A stretch of DNA of 10,649 nucleotides from PALSA-1296 sp038322815 (GTDB lineage Bacteria; Bacteroidota; Ignavibacteria; Palsa-1295): assembly GCA_038322815.1 (NCBI GenBank), contig JBBQGG010000085.1, forward strand, positions 1 through 10,649, read 5' to 3'. This document shows, piece by piece, positions 5,671-10,649 of this stretch; within the stretch, counting starts at the first letter, position 1, and each line of letters begins with the position of its first letter. The translations under genes and the position numbers were made by a program. The notes under the pieces are model-generated. The model did not search any database, was not told the origin of the DNA, and was given only the letters and a program-made list of their open reading frames with translations.

Positions 5671-7398
5671 ATGCTCCGTTCGCTTTATATAAAAAACTAT
5701 GCATTGATCGAAGAGATCACGGTTACGTTTGACCGGGGCCTTGCTATTATTACCGGCGAAACCGGCGCAGGAAAATCCATCCTGATGGACGCAATAAGCC
5801 TTCTTATCGGAGAGCGTGCATCTGCCGATCTTATCCGCAGAGGTGAAACCAAAGCTATAGTGGAAGCCGAATTTAATATTGCCTCTCTTCCGGAAATAAA
5901 AAGATTTCTTATCTCGAACGGAATTGAATTAAATGACTCCGAACTTATTATCCGCAGAGAGATCAATCAAAAAAGTGCAGCGCGCGCCTTCATCAATGAT
6001 ACTCCTGCAAGTATATCCATATTAAAAGAACTTGGCGCTGCTCTTATTGATCTTCACGGACAGCATGAGCATCAATCGCTTCTTCACCCCGAACGTCATA
6101 TCGATTTCTTAGATGAATATGCCGGACTTGAACACGATAGAAAAGATTTTCAAATAATTTATAATGAATTTAATGGTGTAAAAAAAGAACTCGAAGACTT
6201 ACTTCAAAATAAAGATAAGATCGCACGCGAACGAGATTTTTTTGAGTTCCAATTAAATGAGATTCTCACCGTTGATCCGAAAGCAGAGGAAGATGAAAAA
6301 TTAGAACGTGAACTTTCTATTCTCGAAAACTCCGAAGAACTTCGTAATCTGACTGCTGAACTTCATGAATTACTCTATGAAGGGGATAATGCCGTCCATC
6401 TGCGATTATCTAAAGCAAAAGTGTCTCTTGAACGATTGCGAAAGATCGATTCCCATTTCGATGAGCAAACGCAGGAATTGCAATCGGCGATCGCAACAGT
6501 TGACGAACTTGCTCATTCGCTGTCGCATTACGCAGGTCAAATTGATCTTCAGCCGCAGCGTCTGCAAGAATTGCGCAGCAGACAAGTTGCGATTTCGCGG
6601 CTAAAGAAAAAATATGGACCATCCTTATCTGATGTAATTGCAACGTCTTCAAAATTACGGGAGCAATTAGGACCGGAATCTAATATCGACGAAAAGATTG
6701 AATCCGTTGAAAAAGAATTACGAAAACTACAGGGAAAAGCCACTACCGCTGCAATTACCTTAAGCGAAGCACGAAAGAAAGCCGCAAAAAAATTTGAGAA
6801 GAAGATCGTTGAAGAATTAGTTGAACTTGGCATTGAGAATGGAAAATTCAGCATAAATTTTGAAATACAGGAAGCAAGGGAGATAGGAATAGCCCTAATA
6901 TCGATCGAAAGTAAAAATTACAGTGCGACCAAAAAAGGATTTGATAAGGTAGAGTTTTTCATCTCAACGAATAAAGGTGAAGAACCGAAACCGCTTGTTA
7001 AGGTTGCTTCCGGTGGAGAAGTATCGCGTATTATGCTGGCTTTAAAAACAGTTCTTTCGGCAGGAGATAAGATTCCTCTTATGATCTTTGATGAAATTGA
7101 TTCGGGTATTTCAGGTCGTATCGCGCAACAGGTAGGCAAAGCAATGAAAGCGCTTGCAGGCAAACATCAAATTATTGCGATCACCCATCTGGGGCAGATA
7201 GCAGCATTTGCCGATACTCATTATTTAGTAGAAAAATCATCTGTCAGTGAAGTCACCTCATCTGCATTAAGAACACTTTCAAAATCCGAACATGAAGAAG
7301 AAATTGCCAGACTGATATCAGGGTCTAAAGTAACAGATCATTCTCTTGAAGCTGCCCGCTCACTTCTCAAGGAAGCCCGCACACTTGTCGCAGCGTAA
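5671..7398 (+). CDS. recN: DNA repair protein RecN
   Basis: The 575-residue SMC-like ATPase acts in the cytoplasm in double-strand break repair, helping hold DNA ends or sister chromatids for RecA-mediated recombination. It begins with the family-typical L-x-x-L-x-I-x-N-Y-A-L-I-E-E. Walker A is GETGAGKS at 29-36. Two charged coiled-coil arms fill the middle (about 150-360), and the ABC signature ASGGEVSR lies at 446-453. Walker B with the D-loop is FDEIDSGISG from 473, followed by the switch histidine in I-T-H-L-G-Q-I-A-A. All ATPase motifs are intact. ATG 5671 was chosen because homologues start M-L-x-x-L; the in-frame TTG at 5632 would only add residues encoded by the repeated ACGACT-type tract. 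No Shine-Dalgarno or recognisable SOS box was seen. folC overlaps its end. Confidence 0.96.
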   Translation: MLRSLYIKNYALIEEITVTFDRGLAIITGETGAGKSILMDAISLLIGERASADLIRRGETKAIVEAEFNIASLPEIKRFLISNGIELNDSELIIRREINQKSAARAFINDTPASISILKELGAALIDLHGQHEHQSLLHPERHIDFLDEYAGLEHDRKDFQIIYNEFNGVKKELEDLLQNKDKIARERDFFEFQLNEILTVDPKAEEDEKLERELSILENSEELRNLTAELHELLYEGDNAVHLRLSKAKVSLERLRKIDSHFDEQTQELQSAIATVDELAHSLSHYAGQIDLQPQRLQELRSRQVAISRLKKKYGPSLSDVIATSSKLREQLGPESNIDEKIESVEKELRKLQGKATTAAITLSEARKKAAKKFEKKIVEELVELGIENGKFSINFEIQEAREIGIALISIESKNYSATKKGFDKVEFFISTNKGEEPKPLVKVASGGEVSRIMLALKTVLSAGDKIPLMIFDEIDSGISGRIAQQVGKAMKALAGKHQIIAITHLGQIAAFADTHYLVEKSSVSEVTSSALRTLSKSEHEEEIARLISGSKVTDHSLEAARSLLKEARTLVAA

Positions 7399-8644
7399 AT
7401 CAGCATATCGTAAATTACTCGATGAACTACTTTCCTTAGAGTTCACCGGAATGAAACTCGGCTTGGATAATATCCGTGAATTGCTTTCTCCATTAGGTGA
7501 TCCTCATAAAAAAATCAAAAGTATTCACGTTGCCGGAAGCAACGGAAAGGGAAGTGTCTCTGCAATGCTTTCGGCTGCGTTGCAGGCGAACAGATATACG
7601 GTTGGTCTCTATACATCACCGCATTTAGTAGATTTCCGTGAGCGCATAAAAATTAATGGCGTGCTAATCAGCGAAGAATATATTGCTTCGTTTTTAGAAA
7701 AAATATGGAAAGATGTCGGTCGGCTCCATGCAACATTCTTCGAGGTGACAACGGCATTAGCATTTGCTTATTTTGCTGATAGTGGAGTTGACATTTCTGT
7801 CATTGAAACGGGTCTCGGAGGGAGACTTGATGCTACAAACGTGTTAGAGAGACCGCTCGCAACAGTTGTTACTTCTATCAGTCTGGAGCATACAGCACAA
7901 CTGGGTAATACACTTCAAGAGATCGCAGGTGAGAAAGCCGGGATTATGAAGCCGGATGTCCCTGCGATAGTAAATGTCAATAGCGAACTAAAAGAAGTAT
8001 TTATAAAGAAAGCAAAAGAATTAAACTCGCCAATTATTTTTACAGATGAATATTCTCCTTCATCAGAATATGAAACGTTAAAGCCGCCCTTTTCCGGAAG
8101 CCATCAAGAAGAAAACCTGAGAACAGTTTTAGCAACTCTTGAAAATATTACTCTCTCCTTACAAACCGATCTAAATATTGAAGGAATCAGCCAAACGCAG
8201 AAATTAACTGGGATGCGTGCGCGATTGGAAGAATCTGACTATGTGCCTGCTCTTGAAAAGAATGTAAAACTCATTTTAGATGTGGCCCATAATCCCGATG
8301 CATTTAAATATCTGAAAAAATATTTTATCAGTAGCGGCATAAAACCGATCGTGATAGCAGGCTTTGCAAAAGATAAAGATATTGAAGTAATATTACATGA
8401 CATTGTAGAATTTGCTTCACGTTTTATTAGTGTTGCTGCAAACTCTCATCGAGCGATAGGAAGCAGTGAGTTGGGTAAGTTAGCCGAAGGCGCAGGATTA
8501 GAAACACTTGTATCATCAACTCCAAAAGCCGGAGTTGAAGAGGCAATTCATTTGGCAAAATCAGGTGACACCCTATTGCTCACAGGATCGCATTTTGTGA
8601 TTGGCGATTTTTTGAAAGAGGTAGAAGAGGGTGTTGTTTACTAA
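7385..8644 (+). CDS. folC: Bifunctional folylpolyglutamate synthase/dihydrofolate synthase
   Basis: This Mur-ligase family enzyme adds glutamate to dihydropteroate and/or tetrahydrofolates using ATP in the cytoplasm. It opens with L-L-x-L-x-F-T-G-M-K-L-G-L-D-N-I, typical of FolC. The ATP loop H-V-A-G-S-N-G-K-G-S is at about 48-57, then T-S-P-H-L-x-x-F-R-E-R-I, and ETGLGGRLDATN at 141-152. After these come H-T-x-x-L-G-N-T-L-x-E-I-A-G-E-K-A-G-I, S-G-S-H-Q-x-E-N and LDVAHNPD at 298-305. Length from TTG 7385 is 419 residues, normal for FolC. No ATG exists before the conserved region. TTG 7385 has AAGGAAG 9 bp upstream and overlaps recN by 14 bp; TTG 7346 is the alternative (432 aa). Oddities: S-L-E-H where G-L-D-H is common, and G-M-R-A-R-L-E in place of the usual GR-E motif. 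Tight overlap suggests co-transcription with recN. Confidence 0.93.
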   Translation: MSQRKSAYRKLLDELLSLEFTGMKLGLDNIRELLSPLGDPHKKIKSIHVAGSNGKGSVSAMLSAALQANRYTVGLYTSPHLVDFRERIKINGVLISEEYIASFLEKIWKDVGRLHATFFEVTTALAFAYFADSGVDISVIETGLGGRLDATNVLERPLATVVTSISLEHTAQLGNTLQEIAGEKAGIMKPDVPAIVNVNSELKEVFIKKAKELNSPIIFTDEYSPSSEYETLKPPFSGSHQEENLRTVLATLENITLSLQTDLNIEGISQTQKLTGMRARLEESDYVPALEKNVKLILDVAHNPDAFKYLKKYFISSGIKPIVIAGFAKDKDIEVILHDIVEFASRFISVAANSHRAIGSSELGKLAEGAGLETLVSSTPKAGVEEAIHLAKSGDTLLLTGSHFVIGDFLKEVEEGVVY

Positions 8645-8686
8645 AAGGTATTTTCCATTTTTCGAAACATTTAGCCAAAAAAGTCG

Positions 8687-8694
8687 TATATTTG
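8687..8694 (+). promoter_or_regulatory. Bacteroidota-type -7 promoter element (TATATTTG) of rho
   Basis: TATATTTG matches TAnnTTTG exactly and lies 42 bp after the folC stop. A weak T-rich stretch (about 8657-8663) lies at roughly the -33 distance, without a clean TTG. It would place the start of rho transcription near 8700 and give a long leader. Confidence 0.5.
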
Positions 8695-8699
8695 TACTA

Positions 8700-8905
8700 C
8701 CAAGAAGATACATCTCCATAAGAGACTTCGATTTAATCTATTAGCTCCTCTGCCATTTTAGGCTTGTGACCAAGGCAGAATAACCCGATTTACGACCCCG
8801 TTTCTTAATGGATTTCAATGGTTTAGGACGAATTTGTTGCCCCTAACCCGCTCTATTTAATCTCAGTTTTTTACCACGTTTATTCTCAAAGTTATTCTAT
8901 TTACC
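8700..8905 (+). promoter_or_regulatory. Long 5' leader of rho, candidate autoregulatory region
   Basis: About 205 nt separate the predicted promoter from the rho ATG. The first half contains a foldable block at 8749-8779: TCTGC pairs with GCAGA and an inner CTTG-TGAC-CAAG stem stacks on it, with a 9-nt bulge. The second half (about 8781-8905) is rich in pyrimidines with C-clusters (ACCCG, CCCCG, GCCCCT, ACCCGC) and has few G, the composition expected of Rho-loading sites. E. coli rho is known to be attenuated by Rho in its own leader; similar control here is inference. A 12-codon frame (8808-8846) lies inside but is not supported as a gene. Confidence 0.4.
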
Positions 8906-10186
8906 ATGCTAAATGCAGTTGAATTAAAATCAAAAAAGATCGTCGAACTCAACGAGATCGCCAAGACCTTCGGCATTGAAGGCTTTCAGGACCTCCGAAA
9001 ACAGGACCTTATCTTCCGCATCTTAGAAGCCGATGCAGGCAAACAAAAAGTTACTACTGTTAACGGCAAAGAAGAAGAAGGATCGCTTGCTTCCGGTGTT
9101 CTCGAACTTTTGCCTGATGGCTATGGCTTTCTGCGCTCAACGGATTATAATTATCTTTCATCTGCCGATGATATTTATGTATCGCCCTCGCAAGTTAAAA
9201 AATTTAATCTCCGCACTGGCGATACGGTTGAAGGATCAGTTCGTCCGCCCAAAGATGGCGAGAGATTCTTCGCTCTTCTTAAAGTTGATAAGATAAATTA
9301 TCAGCCCGTTGATTATGCCAGAGAGCGTGCACTTTTCGATAATCTGACACCGCTCTATCCGACAAAGCAGATCGTTCTCGAAACTTCACCCGGCGAATAT
9401 TCCATGCGTATTATGGATATCGTCAGCCCGATCGGTAAAGGTCAGCGTGGATTGATTGTCTCGCAGCCAAAATCGGGTAAAACAATTATTCTGCAAAAAA
9501 TTGCAAACTCGATCGTTCGTAATCATCCTGAAATAAAACTCATCGTTCTTCTGATAGATGAACGTCCTGAAGAAGTTACCGATATGGAGCGCTCGGTGCG
9601 TGCCGAAGTTATTGCTTCGACATTCGATGAACCACCAGAGCGTCACGTGCAGGTTGCAGAAATGGTAATCGAAAAAGCAAAGCGTCTTACCGAGTCAAAA
9701 CAGGACGTGGTGATCTTGCTCGATTCGATCACTCGTCTTGCCCGCGCGCATAATACCGTAACTCCGCATTCAGGCAAAATTCTTTCCGGCGGTGTGGATG
9801 CAAATGCATTGCATAAGCCGAAGCGTTTCTTCGGAGCTGCGCGTAATATCGAAGAGGGCGGATCGTTGACAATTATCGCCACGGCACTTGTCGAAACAGG
9901 TTCAAGAATGGATGAAGTTATCTTTGAAGAGTTCAAAGGTACGGGCAATATGGAAATCATGCTCGACCGCAAACTTGCCGACCGCAGAATTTTTCCCGCG
10001 ATCAACTTAAATATGTCCAGTACTAGAAAAGAAGAACTTCTTTTAAGTGCAGATGAACTTAATCGTATCTATATCCTGCGCAAATTCCTATCCGATCTTA
10101 ACCCCGTCGATGGAATGGAATTCCTCCTCGACAAAATGCGCGGCACCAAGACGAATAAGGAGTTCTTGAGGAGCATGTCGAGCTAA
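8906..10186 (+). CDS. rho: Transcription termination factor Rho
   Basis: The 426-residue hexameric RNA helicase ends transcription of untranslated RNA. The N-terminal Rho helical domain (L-K-x-K-K-I-V-E-L-x-E-I-A) is followed by the primary RNA-binding cold-shock fold with G-Y-G-F-L-R at 72-77 and D-I-Y-V-S-P-S-Q-V. The ATPase domain has G-Q-R-G-L-I-V and the P-loop P-K-S-G-K-T (about 179-193), then L-L-I-D-E-R-P-E-E-V-T-D-M, I-L-L-D-S-I-T-R-L-A-R-A at Walker B, and the secondary RNA-binding Q-loop S-G-K-x-L-S-G-G-V-D-A-N-A-L (GGVDANAL at 295-302). It continues through the G-S-L-T-I-I-A-T-A-L-V-E-T-G-S-R-M-D segment to the C-terminal M-x-x-T-K-x-N-x-E-F-L. All key residues are present. Size is close to E. 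coli Rho (419), with no large N-terminal insertion. It stands alone between folC and the methyltransferase gene, with its own promoter and long leader. Confidence 0.98.
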   Translation: MLNAVELKSKKIVELNEIAKTFGIEGFQDLRKQDLIFRILEADAGKQKVTTVNGKEEEGSLASGVLELLPDGYGFLRSTDYNYLSSADDIYVSPSQVKKFNLRTGDTVEGSVRPPKDGERFFALLKVDKINYQPVDYARERALFDNLTPLYPTKQIVLETSPGEYSMRIMDIVSPIGKGQRGLIVSQPKSGKTIILQKIANSIVRNHPEIKLIVLLIDERPEEVTDMERSVRAEVIASTFDEPPERHVQVAEMVIEKAKRLTESKQDVVILLDSITRLARAHNTVTPHSGKILSGGVDANALHKPKRFFGAARNIEEGGSLTIIATALVETGSRMDEVIFEEFKGTGNMEIMLDRKLADRRIFPAINLNMSSTRKEELLLSADELNRIYILRKFLSDLNPVDGMEFLLDKMRGTKTNKEFLRSMSS

Positions 10187-10235
10187 AAAGAGGGTTGGGG
10201 CGAGTGCTTTTTCATTTTTGCCATAGGTATCTCCG

Positions 10236-10243
10236 TATTTTTG
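10236..10243 (+). promoter_or_regulatory. Bacteroidota-type -7 promoter element (TATTTTTG) of the methyltransferase gene
   Basis: TATTTTTG matches TAnnTTTG exactly, 40 bp before the ATG at 10284. A TTTG at 10217-10220 could act as a -33 box, although the 15-bp spacing is shorter than the usual 17-23 bp. The spacer between rho and this gene (10187-10283) holds nothing else convincing. Confidence 0.45.
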
Positions 10244-10283
10244 TATATTAATACTCGTTTTGATAGGCACCTATTTATAACCA

Positions 10284-10649
10284 ATGGCAAGACTTGAATT
10301 TTCGGGAGCGCGATATGTGCGGAATTACCATCTCGCCGTGCCGCATCATGAACTTGATCTCGATAAGAAAAAATCTTTACTCCCCTCGCCCGGTACTCCG
10401 GGAGAGGGGCAGGGGGTGAGGGCTCCCAGCCTTGACGACAACCTCATCATTCACGGCGATAACCTCAAAGCCTTGAAAGCCTTGCTGCCGCATTATGCAG
10501 CGCTTAATAAAGAGGACGGCGGGAACAGGAAATTTATCCTTGTGGAGCAGGAAGATTATGCCGATAACATAACGGCAGAGCGTGTGCGGCGGGTGATAAA
10601 GGGAGTGCCCTCACCCCTGCCCCTCTCCCGGAGTACCGGGCGAGGGGTT
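10284..10649 (+). CDS. Type III-like adenine DNA methyltransferase (Mod), 5' part, catalytic core missing; probable pseudogene
   Basis: The frame is open from ATG 10284 to the window end (122 codons, no stop). Its start, R-L-E-F-x-G-x-x-Y-V ... H-L-A-V-P, and the stretch S-L-D-D-N-L-I-I-H-G-D-N-L-x-A-L-K-A-L-L-P-x-Y-A (residues 50-72) match the N-terminus of large site-specific Mod proteins. In those, K-C-I-Y-I-D-P-P-Y follows at once. Here the next residues are A-L-N-K-E-D-G-G-N-R-K-F-I-L-V-E and E-D-Y-A-D-x-I-T-A-E-R-V-R-R-V-I-K-G-V, which in family members come just after the F-A-G-S-G-T-T motif. Both catalytic motif IV (DPPY) and SAM-binding motif I are absent, as if several hundred residues were removed in frame at about 10497-10502. 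Two repeat copies are also translated within it. It is unlikely to be an active methyltransferase. The family call is from memory of homologues; assembly error must be considered. Confidence 0.75.
   Translation, partial: MARLEFSGARYVRNYHLAVPHHELDLDKKKSLLPSPGTPGEGQGVRAPSLDDNLIIHGDNLKALKALLPHYAALNKEDGGNRKFILVEQEDYADNITAERVRRVIKGVPSPLPLSRSTGRGV
10382..10423. repeat. In-frame palindromic repeat, copy 1
   Basis: This 42-bp G+C-rich unit contains its own hairpin: CCCCTC and GAGGGG form the outer stem, CCGG-TACT-CCGG the inner stem. It lies in the Mod-like frame and is read as PSPGTPGEGQGVRA, in the linker before S-L-D-D-N-L-I-I. Exactly 14 codons long, it keeps the frame. An inverted copy lies at 10607-10647. 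Confidence 0.85.
10607..10647. repeat. In-frame palindromic repeat, copy 2 (inverted)
   Basis: This 41-bp unit is the reverse complement of copy 1 apart from one missing G in the G-run. It follows the codons for V-I-K-G-V and is read as PSPLPLSRSTGRG. It reaches within 2 bp of the window edge, so its full extent and the reading frame beyond are not visible. Confidence 0.85.

Noticed and set aside
7346..7384. Longer folC starting at TTG 7346
   Set aside because: It would add 13 residues inside recN with no family match; TTG 7385 has the better upstream sequence. It cannot be fully excluded.
8808..8846. 12-codon frame in the rho leader as a leader peptide
   Set aside because: Very short, no ribosome-binding signal and no amino-acid pattern; equally likely by chance.
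9643..10005. Antisense 120-codon frame within rho
   Set aside because: A shadow of a strongly conserved gene; no signal or domain of its own. The other antisense frames were dismissed for the same reason.
10185..10212. AAAAAG ... CTTTTT as a rho terminator
   Set aside because: The stem is six weak pairs with a 16-nt loop and no G+C core.

Overview
The window reads as a chromosomal stretch from a member of the FCB group, most likely a Bacteroidota/Chlorobiota relative such as Kapabacteria or Ignavibacteria (inference). The evidence is a type IX secretion (T9SS) C-terminal sorting domain, two secreted Ycf48-like beta-propeller proteins, near-absence of Shine-Dalgarno sequences, and three exact matches to the Bacteroidota -7 promoter element TAnnTTTG at sensible places. 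Rho is about 426 aa without the large N-terminal insertion common in classical Bacteroidota, which argues for an early-branching lineage. G+C is moderate.

Layout. 1-1340: the 3' end of an OmpA-type gene converges on an AI-2E family membrane protein across a bidirectional terminator. 1451-4777: two tandem secreted Ycf48/BNR-type repeat proteins; only the second carries a T9SS sorting domain, and the first stops in the middle of a repeat motif. Each is followed within about 15 bp by a GGCGGAC-type palindromic repeat. 4778-5670: rplS (ribosomal protein L19) stands alone, flanked by two related imperfect inverted-repeat elements, with more hairpins before recN. 5671-8644: recN and folC overlap and are probably co-transcribed. 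8645-10186: rho, behind a leader of about 205 nt that may serve autoregulation. 10284-end: the start of a type III-like DNA adenine methyltransferase (Mod).

The housekeeping genes cover translation (rplS), double-strand break repair (recN), folate polyglutamylation (folC) and transcription termination (rho). They are unrelated functionally and are separated by repeat-rich spacers. The most unusual part is the last 366 bp. The Mod-like reading frame jumps from the N-terminal motif directly to a region that normally lies after the catalytic core, so motifs DPPY and FxGxG are missing. The same frame carries two inverted copies of a roughly 42-bp G+C-rich palindromic repeat that are translated in frame, resembling the in-frame palindromic elements known from Rickettsia. 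No CRISPR array, tRNA, rRNA or transposase gene was seen.
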